A stretch of 64,000 nucleotides of DNA from DATFVA01 sp963711455. GTDB lineage: Bacteria; Bacteroidota; Ignavibacteria; Ignavibacteriales; Ignavibacteriaceae. The number at the start of each line of letters is the position of its first letter. The first letter of the stretch is position 1. Shown piece by piece: positions 45,311-53,811 of the stretch. Both the position numbers and the translations under genes were made by a program. Below the pieces are notes generated by a model. It saw nothing but the letters and a program-made list of their open reading frames with translations, did no database searches and was not told where the DNA came from. Location of the stretch: the NCBI GenBank assembly GCA_963711455.1, contig CAVQEH010000006.1, forward strand, positions 1,364,001-1,428,000, in the 5' to 3' direction.

Positions 45311-45727
45311 CTAGAAGTATGGAACAATAACTGTAGATTGATCACCGCTTGTGTTATCAAAAATATCAATATGAACACCATCACCTCCCGGTGTTATATC
45401 AATAGAATAATCACCTAAATCATAATGTCCTGCTTTCAATCCTGCTTCGCCAAACAGATTTGAAAGTAATTGCCTGGAAAGCTGACTTAAGATTTGCTGG
45501 TTAAGAGTATTCTTAAAATTATCAAGCGGGTTTTGAGAATAGGGATTAGTAACACTTGCTCCGGATGAAAATCCATTTTGAGCCTGTGCTTCGCTTAATA
45601 ATACTTGTCCGTTGTAATAGTACCCTCCAAATGAAGGATTAACAGGAGTATATACAAGCTGCTGTGCGAGCACTCCTTTCACTGTAAAGAGAATAACAAA
45701 TAACAGTAATATTTTTATATTTTTCAT
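45311..45727 (-). CDS. csgF: Curli assembly factor CsgF
   Basis: 138 residues: signal peptide ending VLAQQ, then LVYTPVNPSFGG near the mature N-terminus (the CsgG-binding part of CsgF), FKNTLNQQILSQLSRQLL and the final beta part YSIDITPGGDGVHIDIFD. It sits at the CsgG pore outside the cell and helps anchor the nucleator. Located between csgE and csgG. Confidence 0.88.
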   Translation of the reverse strand: MKNIKILLLFVILFTVKGVLAQQLVYTPVNPSFGGYYYNGQVLLSEAQAQNGFSSGASVTNPYSQNPLDNFKNTLNQQILSQLSRQLLSNLFGEAGLKAGHYDLGDYSIDITPGGDGVHIDIFDNTSGDQSTVIVPYF

Positions 45728-45739
45728 ACTTCCTCGCTC

Positions 45740-46606
45740 TTAAAAAATTCCTGATCCGCGCAAATCGTCACCTGCAAGTTGTTTTTGAATAACCTGGTAA
45801 TTTTGTATGTAATTTATAGTAACCTCAACTCCATATTGTGCCGTCGCTTCAATTACGTCATACCTGGGCTGTAAAATTTGCTGGAAGATTTCATTATCAT
45901 TTATTTTTATTGTGACTTGAGTTCCAAGTTGTGGTAAAGGTTTTTCCTCAATAACAATTGTATAATCTCCGGAATTTTCAGGTTGCTGCCAGTTGGAATA
46001 AAACAGGTCATAAAAATCATGCCCTACTTTTGTTTGAGTCTGGTCTACAATCAATCCTTCAACTTCAATATCCTTAAAAGTTTTTCCGGAAATTTCTCCT
46101 GTAAAAGTTCTTAATGTATCTTCTGATGCATAAAGAGAAGTATCCTTAATAATTTCCTGAACAAAAATTGGATTGCGAATGCGGAGTGTTTGTAATGGAA
46201 CAATCAGGTTCGGATTCATGATATTGTTTTTATTGTCTAATAGAATTTTTTTCCAGTCGTGGGGATTATCGTAAACGCTTTTTCTTTTAGCTATGTCCCA
46301 CAAATTGTCCCCCGGCTTCACAACATAGTCTATGGTAGGTTTTTCTCTTTCCCATTTTTTCAATATTAGAGGGAGCTCATCATACACAATCTTTTTGAAT
46401 TCAGGTAAGGAACTTATCTGCAATTGCTGCAATGAGTCTACTATGCCTGAATAATATTCATAAGAACTATCCCTGTTATTTATTTTTTCAACCAGTTTAT
46501 TTATATAGCTCCTGAATGTGATAATACTGGAATCCGGGTAATTCTGAGCTTTAACAACGGAAACTATAATCAGGATGCTGCACCCAGTAAGAATCAGTCT
46601 TTTCAT
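45740..46606 (-). CDS. csgE: LysM-CsgE fusion, curli export factor
   Basis: 288 residues, against about 129 in E. coli. Signal peptide to about residue 20, a helical segment, a LysM domain at about 92-145 (DYVVKPGDNLWDIAKR, ILLDNKNNIMNPNLIVP) and CsgE at about 170-275: EVEGLIVDQTQTKVGHDFYD, LPQLGTQVTIKINDNEIFQQ and ATAQYGVEVTINYI. CsgE caps the CsgG pore and guides curlin entry. LysM binds peptidoglycan or GlcNAc polymers, so the fusion could tether the export gate to the wall. First gene of the csgEFG run. Confidence 0.85.
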   Translation of the reverse strand: MKRLILTGCSILIIVSVVKAQNYPDSSIITFRSYINKLVEKINNRDSSYEYYSGIVDSLQQLQISSLPEFKKIVYDELPLILKKWEREKPTIDYVVKPGDNLWDIAKRKSVYDNPHDWKKILLDNKNNIMNPNLIVPLQTLRIRNPIFVQEIIKDTSLYASEDTLRTFTGEISGKTFKDIEVEGLIVDQTQTKVGHDFYDLFYSNWQQPENSGDYTIVIEEKPLPQLGTQVTIKINDNEIFQQILQPRYDVIEATAQYGVEVTINYIQNYQVIQKQLAGDDLRGSGIF

Positions 46607-46788
46607 TGGTTAATAACTAATTTCAGATAATGTAGAAAAACCCTCACATTATGAAAGGAACGTAAATTCCTAAATGTTCAAAGCTGTAATTGATTAGTCA
46701 AAGTATATGCCATTTTTATTCTGCAGATTTTCAGGAAAAACAAATGTTAATCTTCACCATCGATAAATAATTTTACATCAGGGTAAAA

Positions 46789-47250
46789 TTATTTAACTTC
46801 GGAATTAATTCGTCGGACTTCTTTCGCGATTTTTTCATAATCCGGGAAATAAAAATTTCTGTTCTGAATGCTCATCACCGAACCCACATAATTTATTCCG
46901 GGAGAAGGCTGGATATCCACAGAACTTTCAATAAAAATTTTATCAAGTGAAATTATTTCTATTACTTTATCGACATAGAAGGAAATCGTCGTACCAAAAA
47001 CCTCAAGAAATAAAATCCTGGAAGAAGAATTATTACTACTGACCTTAAGCGTGTACAAATTGGAAAAATCTATTAATAGATAGTCCTGGTTCAGGAAGTT
47101 GTACGAAAAATCGGTCAACGCTCCTAAATTGTTTTTGACTTCATCTGGTTTCATAATAGCTGATACCTGCTTTAAATCGGTGCAAAATTCAAAATTTGCA
47201 ATCTGAAAAATTAAGAGACCAGATATATTTTCTAATGATCCATTTGCCAT
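46789..47250 (-). CDS. CheW-like adaptor protein
   Basis: 153 residues with a pattern typical of a CheW fold: LLIFQIANFEFCTDLKQV at the start, YLLIDFSNLY, then ILFLEVFGTTISFYVDKVIE and YVGSVMSIQNRNFYFPDYEK. Such adaptors link chemoreceptor-type input to kinases; no CheA or receptor gene is present here. It lies between the curli run and the NtrC-type regulator on the same strand. Bases 46830-46852 in it recur in the remnant at 39641. Confidence 0.6.
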   Translation of the reverse strand: MANGSLENISGLLIFQIANFEFCTDLKQVSAIMKPDEVKNNLGALTDFSYNFLNQDYLLIDFSNLYTLKVSSNNSSSRILFLEVFGTTISFYVDKVIEIISLDKIFIESSVDIQPSPGINYVGSVMSIQNRNFYFPDYEKIAKEVRRINSEVK

Positions 47251-47512
47251 AAAGGCTAACTTCCCGGCAAAATTAATTGTGATTTTCCCTCACAGCTTTT
47301 TCTCAATAAGTATACCACAAGATTATTTTCATTTTTATTTCAAAATTGAATAGATAACAAATATCTCAGGGTAAACTATCTTACTTGCAGTTAAAAGATT
47401 TTACTATAAGTTCTTTGTATAGTTGAGCTTAATTAAAAATTGCTTTAGAAAATAATTTAAGAAAGGTGAGGTTTTATTTTTTTAGTTGTGGTTTAGGAAA
47501 GGTGCGATGATA

Positions 47513-48865
47513 CTAATTATTATTTCTTTGAATATCGTATTCTTTGATTTTGGTATTAAGCGTAGGTTTAGATATTCCGAGAATTGTGTATGCATTTTTT
47601 TTATTCCAATCAACTGAATTAAGAACTTCAATAATGTGTTCTTTTTCAACTTCAGCAAGAGAAAGTTTGTTTCTGTTACCATTCTTATTCTTGCTGTTAT
47701 TTTTTTGCAGCAGGATATTCTCCTTTTCAAGAACGTCACCCTTTGAAAGAACTACAGCCTGGAGAAGAATATTTTCCAGCTCTCTCACATTTCCGATCCA
47801 TTCATAGTTTTGCAGCATTTCCATTACTTCAAATGGAATTTTACGAACTGACTTGTGAAGGTCAAAATTAATTTTTCTCAGGAAATGAACTACGAGATCG
47901 CGAATGTCACATTTTCTTTCTCTTAGCGGAGGTATGTTCAATGATAAAACTTTCAACCTGTAATAAAGATCTTCTCTGAATTTTCCGTTTTGAACCATCT
48001 CTTCTAAATTCCTGTTTGTCGCTGTAATAATTCTTGCATTCATAGGAATTGCAGATTCACCACCGACTTTTTCAAACTCTCTTTCCTGGATTACTCTTAG
48101 AAGCTTTATCTGAAGATCAGGAGAGATTTCAGATATTTCATCGAGAAAGATTGTTCCCTTACCTGCTAATTCAAATTTTCCTTTTTTATCTTTAATTGCG
48201 CCTGTAAAAGAACCGCGGACGTGTCCGAACAATTCACTTTCAAGCAATGATTCGGAAAATGCTGTACAATTTACGGGCATAAACGGAAGGTCTTTTGTAA
48301 TACCTGAATAATGTATAATCCGCGAAATTAATTCTTTTCCCGTTCCACTCTCCCCCTGAACCAATACTGTTACCCTGTTCATTGAGACCTGACCGACAAT
48401 TTTAATAATCTCTTTCATCTGAGGAGATTTTCCAATTGACTTATTTTTTATATCATACTTTTCATAATCTTCTTCAATTGCTACAGCCAGTCTTTCACTC
48501 AGGTTTTTACTTTCGAGCGAACGTTTAATTAAAGCTTTAAACTTTGGAGTTTCAATTGGTTTTTCAATATAGTCGTATGCTCCGAGCTGCATTGCTTTTA
48601 TGGTGGAATCCATATCCTCATAGGCAGTCATAATAATGCAGGGAATGTTCTTATCCGATTCTTTTACCAGCCTCAGCACCTCAAGACCATCAATATCCGG
48701 TAATTTTAAATCGGTTATTATAAGATCGGGGTTTTGCCTGTTCATTCCCTCTATACCTTCATAACCATTAGATGCTACTATGACATCGTAATTCATTCCT
48801 GATAGAAATATTTTCAGGGATTCACGAATAGATTCCTCATCATCTATTAGAAGTATTTTTTCCAT
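47513..48865 (-). CDS. Sigma-54-dependent response regulator, NtrC family
   Basis: 450 residues. Receiver domain (LIDDEESIRESL, ITDLKLPDIDGLEVL with the phospho-Asp, IMTAYEDMDSTI), AAA+ domain with Walker A GESGTGKELISR, the sigma-54 contact loop as GSFTGA (usual GAFTGA), FLDEISEI, and NVRELENILLQAVVLSKGD, and a Fis-type helix-turn-helix at the end (ILGISKPTLNTKIKEY). It activates sigma-54 promoters on phosphorylation. Only six bases separate it from the kinase gene upstream. Its 3' end is duplicated at 39682-39850. Curli genes are a plausible but unproved target. Confidence 0.92.
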   Translation of the reverse strand: MEKILLIDDEESIRESLKIFLSGMNYDVIVASNGYEGIEGMNRQNPDLIITDLKLPDIDGLEVLRLVKESDKNIPCIIMTAYEDMDSTIKAMQLGAYDYIEKPIETPKFKALIKRSLESKNLSERLAVAIEEDYEKYDIKNKSIGKSPQMKEIIKIVGQVSMNRVTVLVQGESGTGKELISRIIHYSGITKDLPFMPVNCTAFSESLLESELFGHVRGSFTGAIKDKKGKFELAGKGTIFLDEISEISPDLQIKLLRVIQEREFEKVGGESAIPMNARIITATNRNLEEMVQNGKFREDLYYRLKVLSLNIPPLRERKCDIRDLVVHFLRKINFDLHKSVRKIPFEVMEMLQNYEWIGNVRELENILLQAVVLSKGDVLEKENILLQKNNSKNKNGNRNKLSLAEVEKEHIIEVLNSVDWNKKNAYTILGISKPTLNTKIKEYDIQRNNN

Positions 48866-48871
48866 TGTTAT

Positions 48872-50350
48872 TTATGGTAATGGTAAAGAAATCTGGAATA
48901 TTGTATTGCCTGGTTCAGAAAAAATTAATGATATAGTACCATGATGTTTTTTAATAATTTTCTGAACTATACTTAGACCTAATCCCGTTCCTGATTGTTT
49001 TGTGGTATAAAACGGTTCAAATATTTTGATCGATGATTTTATTCCACTGCCTGTATCACGAACAAATATTCTAAGTAATTTTTTATTTAAATCTTTAACT
49101 GAGCGAAATTCTATTATACCATTATAATCTATTGCTTCAATGCTGTTTTCAATTAATTGGTGAAGCATGGTCTTTATCTCACTTGAGTCTCCTTTTATAA
49201 CTTCAGGACCAAAATTATTAATGATACTTATTTTCTTTTTACTGATAACAGGTTTTAATAAATCAGTGACCTGCTTAAGTAATTCCTTTAAAGAAATTTC
49301 ATAAAGAATATTTTCTCTTTCTCTTGAAAACTGTAAAACATCCTTTAATAATTTTTCAAGTCTTTTTATTTCTTTATTAATAATCTGAAATGACTGACTA
49401 TATGCTTGTTCCCCGTTCAATTTTTCCGTGAGCATCTCAATATTTAGCTTTATAGCAGTAAGAGGAGTTTTAATTTCATGAGAAAGATAGCTGGTCATTC
49501 TGCCAAGGATTGCAAAATTCTCAGCCTGTCTCATGTTTTCTTCTAATTTTTTTTGCTCAGAAATATCCTTTGCAATTCCAATATAACCTATAACCTCGCC
49601 GTCATTATTTTCTACATTTGAAGTTTCTAGGATAATTGAAAATATTTCTCCATCTTTTGTTTTATTAATTAGTTCGCCTGTCCATCTTTTTTCTTCTGAG
49701 TTTTTTAATATAACCGGATTATTTTTTGAACTATCTCTTAATATTTCCGGCTTTTTTCCCAGTATTTCATTTTCAGAATATCCATATCTTTCTTTGAAAG
49801 CTTTATTTACGAAAATAAATATATCCTGTTCATCTGTAATGCTTACCATTTCAGAAATGCTGTTGATCGATTGTTCAAGCAGTTTTAACTCCTCATCCCT
49901 GCTTTCTTCGGCAGAAAGATCCTGAACCATTAAAACTGAGTACTGTAATTCAGCCGACTCATTTCTGATTGCATTATAATGAACCTGAACCGTAACAAGC
50001 TCTCCTGTTGATTTAACGTATCTTTTTCTAAGTTTATAACTATCAATTTCGCCGGTTTGAACTTTGTTTATAAATTGGAATGTTGTTCCCAGATCTGCAG
50101 AATAAGTAATTTGCCTGATATCAGTTCCAATAATATCTGAATCGGAATAATTCAGAATTTCACTAAATTTATTGTTTGCATCAATTATTTTCCAGGAAGG
50201 ACTAATGAGTGCAATTCCAAGAGGTGCATTTTCAAAGACTAATTTGAATTTTTCATCATACTCAACAGGTAATGTAATATATTTTTCTGCCGGCAAATCG
50301 TCAGATTTAAATTCTGTATTCCCGATTAATGTATTTGATTTTTTTAACAT
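48872..50350 (-). CDS. Soluble PAS-domain sensor histidine kinase
   Basis: 492 residues with no membrane segment. Two PAS domains (about 35-150 and 160-275; NAPLGIALISPSWKIIDANN, then ITDEQDIFIFVNKAFKERYG and GYIGIAKDISEQKKLEE), a dimerisation domain with phospho-His291 (SHEIKTPLTAIKLN), and an ATPase domain with ENSIEAID, DTGSGI and GTGLGLSIVQKI. It phosphorylates the adjacent NtrC-type regulator. Signal unknown; PAS domains without transmembrane helices suggest a cytoplasmic cue. Confidence 0.92.
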   Translation of the reverse strand: MLKKSNTLIGNTEFKSDDLPAEKYITLPVEYDEKFKLVFENAPLGIALISPSWKIIDANNKFSEILNYSDSDIIGTDIRQITYSADLGTTFQFINKVQTGEIDSYKLRKRYVKSTGELVTVQVHYNAIRNESAELQYSVLMVQDLSAEESRDEELKLLEQSINSISEMVSITDEQDIFIFVNKAFKERYGYSENEILGKKPEILRDSSKNNPVILKNSEEKRWTGELINKTKDGEIFSIILETSNVENNDGEVIGYIGIAKDISEQKKLEENMRQAENFAILGRMTSYLSHEIKTPLTAIKLNIEMLTEKLNGEQAYSQSFQIINKEIKRLEKLLKDVLQFSRERENILYEISLKELLKQVTDLLKPVISKKKISIINNFGPEVIKGDSSEIKTMLHQLIENSIEAIDYNGIIEFRSVKDLNKKLLRIFVRDTGSGIKSSIKIFEPFYTTKQSGTGLGLSIVQKIIKKHHGTISLIFSEPGNTIFQISLPLP

Positions 50351-50827
50351 CAGATTACCCCTTTATTATTTACACTCATTGAAATCGATATCCGCAATAA
50401 CCGTAATTGGATGCATACAATTTTTTCGATGATTTTTCTTTCTGAGTATGAACTTATTCAATTTTCTCCTGAGATTCTATAAAATGCTGTGCCATTGTCA
50501 TTCGTATTTATATTATTAATTATATAGCTCATATTAGCTTCCAATCGAACCTCATTGAATCTCTAATAACTCAAAGAGATTTATATGTTGTCTCGTAATG
50601 AAACTGAATGGATCAATATATTCTCAAAAAAAATGCAGATTTTTTTTCAGTTGATTTTCCAATATTAATTTATAAATGCTTACGATTTGATTCGACCAAG
50701 ACCTCAGAGTGTTTCCGGTTAACCGGATATTTTTCTTACAATTTTAAATGGAAAACTTAAACTCTTTGAATAAAATACTTATATTTTATTCATAAAAATT
50801 TCTATTGTTTACGACAAAGGAAATTAA
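50351..50827. other. Divergent intergenic region with one perfect palindrome
   Basis: 477 bp without genes between the kinase (minus) and coaD (plus). It must hold both promoters. The only clear structure is the palindrome TCCGGTTAACCGGA at 50714-50727, about 100 bp upstream of coaD. No sigma-54-type GG-N10-GC signature stood out by eye. The rest is AT-rich. Confidence 0.4.
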
Positions 50828-51301
50828 ATGAGAAAAGTAATTTATCCCGGCACATTTGACCCGGTTACTTACGGGCACATTGATATCATAAAAAGGGCAA
50901 AAGAATTATTTGATGCTGTTGTTGTAACAGTTGCTGTTAATCCTGGGAAAACTCCTCTTTTTTCCCTGAACGAAAGAATTTACATGTTAAAAGAAAGTCT
51001 TATGGATTATGATAATATCATAGTAGATTCATTTGACGGGCTGGTTGTCGATCATGCACACCAGGTCGGGGCGTTGGGAATTATCAGAGGGTTAAGAGCA
51101 GTAAGTGATTTCGAATACGAGTTTCAGATGGCTTTAATGAACAGGAAACTTGCAAATGATATTGCTACTATTTTTTTAATGCCGGGAGAAAAATATACTT
51201 ATTTAAATTCTTCCATTGTCAGAAATCTTGCCGGACTTCATAGTGATGTTAGTGAGTTTGTTCCTCCTGTAGTTGCAGAAACTTTAAAAGAAAAAATTTA
51301 A
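50828..51301 (+). CDS. coaD: Phosphopantetheine adenylyltransferase
   Basis: 157 residues, full length. YPGTFDPVTYGHIDI holds the nucleotidyltransferase T/HxGH motif, followed by RGLRAVSDFEYEFQMALMNR and the late YTYLNSSIVRNLA. The enzyme makes dephospho-CoA. Good start with AAAGGAAATTAA upstream. Confidence 0.93.
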   Translation: MRKVIYPGTFDPVTYGHIDIIKRAKELFDAVVVTVAVNPGKTPLFSLNERIYMLKESLMDYDNIIVDSFDGLVVDHAHQVGALGIIRGLRAVSDFEYEFQMALMNRKLANDIATIFLMPGEKYTYLNSSIVRNLAGLHSDVSEFVPPVVAETLKEKI

Positions 51302-51362
51302 AGGTTGACCATAAATAAATAGTATTATTTTAATTCATCTTTCTTATTTAATGGAGGCAGAA

Positions 51363-51488
51363 ATGGGAAAAGGTGACAAAAAATCCAAACGAGGAAAAAT
51401 ACACCTGGGAACACATGGAAGACGAAGACCCCGTAAAATAAAACCAGTTAAAGGAACAAAAGAAACTCAGACCGAAAAAAAGAAATAG
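51363..51488 (+). CDS. 30S ribosomal protein bTHX family
   Basis: 41 residues, starting MGKGDKKSKRGKIHLGTHG then RRRPRK, a clear bTHX sequence (small basic protein of the 30S subunit in Thermus and Bacteroidetes relatives). Start ATG 51363 with GGAGGCAG just upstream; an earlier ATG at 51351 sits on that ribosome site and is less likely. It is missed by gene finders because of its size. Confidence 0.88.
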   Translation: MGKGDKKSKRGKIHLGTHGRRRPRKIKPVKGTKETQTEKKK

Positions 51489-51660
51489 ATATCCGTTCTA
51501 ATGTGCTTTTGAAGTATTAAAAAATATTTAAAGCAATAACTAAATTCTTATTCTTTCCATTTTACTTTTCCTGTCGTATATTCTGTTTGATTTTAGGAAA
51601 CACATTACCACATTTTTTTGCTCATTGCTTAACAATTTTTTCTTATGAAAGGAGTTAACG

Positions 51661-52851
51661 TTGTTATCAGACAGAGTAATAAGGATTGTTGCATCTCCAA
51701 CGATGAAAGTAGCTGCGGAAGCCAAAAGATTAAAAGCGGAAGGAATTAATGTAATTGATTTAAGTGTCGGTGAGCCCGATTTTCCCACACCTCAAAATAT
51801 TAAAGATGCTGCTAAAAAAGCTATCGATGAAAACCATACAAAATACACTATTAATTCAGGAACTGTGGAACTAAGAAAAGCAATAATAAATAAATTTAAA
51901 AAGGATAATAACCTTGATTATAATTTAAATGAAATTATAGTCTCAAGCGGAGCTAAGCAGAGCATATTTAACGCAATACTATCAACAGTTTCAAAAGATG
52001 ATGAAGTAATTGTACCTGCTCCATACTGGGTATCATATCCTGAAATGATTTCTCTTGCTGAAGGAAAAACAGTAGTAATTGAAACTTCCGAGAAGAGTGG
52101 TTTCAGAATTACTCCGGACCAACTGGAAAAAGCTGTAACACCAAGAACAAAAATATTTATATTATGTAATCCTTCGAATCCAACTGGTTCTGCATACAAC
52201 CGTCAACAGCTTGAAGAAATTGCAGAGGTGGTTAAAAAATTTAACTTTCTTGTTATTTCAGATGAAATATATGAAAAGCTTCTTTATGATAGTTTTGAAT
52301 TTATCAGCTTTGCATCTTTAAATGATGAAATGAAAAAACGTACAATACTTGTTAACGGTGTGAGTAAAACATATTCTATGACGGGATGGCGGATAGGATA
52401 TACAGCCGGACCGGGAGAAGTAATCAATGCTATGGACAAGATTCAAAGTCATAGCACATCCCATGCTTCTTCAATCTCTCAGCAGGCAACAATAGAATCG
52501 TTGAACGGACCGCACGAATATCTGAAAATGATGCAGATTGAATTTCATAAAAGAAGAGATTACTTGTTTGATCAGTTATATTCAATTAAAGGATTGTCCT
52601 GTTATAAACCTGAAGGTGCTTTTTATCTCTTTCCAGATTTTTCTTTTTATATGAATAGATCGTACAATGGAACAACCGTAAATAATAGTTTGGAACTTGC
52701 GATGTATCTTCTTAACGAAGCAAAAATCGCATTGGTTCCGGGCAGTGCTTTTGGTGCGGAAGGATTTATGAGATTCTCTTATGCAACTTCACTGGAAAAT
52801 TTAAGTGAAGCGGTGAATAGATTGAAAGAAGCATTAAATAAATTGAATTAG
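51661..52851 (+). CDS. Aspartate aminotransferase, class I
   Basis: 396 residues, start TTG 51661 after GAAAGGAG. Typical fold-type I aminotransferase: VIDLSVGEPDFPTP, SGAKQSIFNA, LCNPSNPTGS, ISDEIYEKL and the PLP lysine Lys236 in NGVSKTYSMTGWRIGY. Probably transfers amino groups between aspartate/glutamate and oxo acids (AspB/AspC type); related specificities are possible. Convergent with aroE with no gap. Confidence 0.88.
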   Translation: MLSDRVIRIVASPTMKVAAEAKRLKAEGINVIDLSVGEPDFPTPQNIKDAAKKAIDENHTKYTINSGTVELRKAIINKFKKDNNLDYNLNEIIVSSGAKQSIFNAILSTVSKDDEVIVPAPYWVSYPEMISLAEGKTVVIETSEKSGFRITPDQLEKAVTPRTKIFILCNPSNPTGSAYNRQQLEEIAEVVKKFNFLVISDEIYEKLLYDSFEFISFASLNDEMKKRTILVNGVSKTYSMTGWRIGYTAGPGEVINAMDKIQSHSTSHASSISQQATIESLNGPHEYLKMMQIEFHKRRDYLFDQLYSIKGLSCYKPEGAFYLFPDFSFYMNRSYNGTTVNNSLELAMYLLNEAKIALVPGSAFGAEGFMRFSYATSLENLSEAVNRLKEALNKLN

Positions 52852-53724
52852 CTAATTTCCTATAATCATTTCAAGTGATCTCGTAATATTTTCCACAGGC
52901 ATGTTTTCTCCCGTCCATAGTTCAAATGATTTTGAAGCCTGATGTATCAGCATTGGAATTCCATTAATAACCTGTGCACCCTGTTTGGAAGCTATATTTA
53001 GCAGTTTGGTTTTAATTGGATTATAGACAAGATCAAATACTATCTGATCTTTATTAAAAGATTTTTCAAGTAAAATTACCGAATCGTCTGTTTCAGGATA
53101 CATTCCAACTGATGTTGCATTAACAATCAGCTTTGAGCTTTGAAATATATCTATAAGATTAGGCGGGAAAAGCTCATAGCACTTAAAATTATCAAACTTC
53201 ATTTTTTCCGAAAAGAATGTTTTAAGTGATTCTGCTTTTTGTTCTGTACGGTTTATCAGATTTATTTTCGCAGGTTTGAAATAACGGATTAGAGTATAAA
53301 TAACTGCACGGGCGCCACCGCCGGCTCCTATAATACTTATTTCCTGCCCATTCAAATTATCTTTGTATTGCTCAAGACATTTTAATACACCGTAAACATC
53401 CGTATTATAACCGCTAAGTTTTCCAAGTTCATTGACTACAGTATTGACAGCACCAACAGCAACAGCTTCTTCTGAAATATTATTCAACAATTGCATGATA
53501 TTAACTTTATGAGGGATGGTTACATTAAATCCGACAATACCTAGCGCCACAATTCCCTTAATTGCATTTCTAAGATTAGAGGCAGGCACATCAAACGGCA
53601 GATAAATATAATCAAGCTTATTAATATCAAATGTTACATTATGAATAAACGGAGAATAAGTTTGCTTAATCGGATGACCGATTAATCCAATCAGCAAAGT
53701 ATTCATGTGGAGAGTGTCTTTCAT
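52852..53724 (-). CDS. aroE: Shikimate dehydrogenase
   Basis: 290 residues. GLIGHPIKQTYSPFIHN, GFNVTIPHKVNIM (catalytic Lys), NTVVNELGKLSGYNTD and the NADP loop IIGAGGGARAVIYTL with NRT are AroE signatures. It reduces 3-dehydroshikimate in aromatic amino acid synthesis. An alternative start six codons in (53706) has no better ribosome site. Confidence 0.92.
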   Translation of the reverse strand: MKDTLHMNTLLIGLIGHPIKQTYSPFIHNVTFDINKLDYIYLPFDVPASNLRNAIKGIVALGIVGFNVTIPHKVNIMQLLNNISEEAVAVGAVNTVVNELGKLSGYNTDVYGVLKCLEQYKDNLNGQEISIIGAGGGARAVIYTLIRYFKPAKINLINRTEQKAESLKTFFSEKMKFDNFKCYELFPPNLIDIFQSSKLIVNATSVGMYPETDDSVILLEKSFNKDQIVFDLVYNPIKTKLLNIASKQGAQVINGIPMLIHQASKSFELWTGENMPVENITRSLEMIIGN

Positions 53725-53811
53725 TTCAACTTTCGTAATAAAACAGGATATAAACTAATAAGAATCTGCGGGTTTACCTGAACTCAATATCGGATATAAG
53801 CTAATCTGATT

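Noticed and set aside
50351..50827. Sigma-54 promoter for the kinase-regulator pair
   Set aside because: No GG-N10-GC signature with proper flanks was visible by eye.
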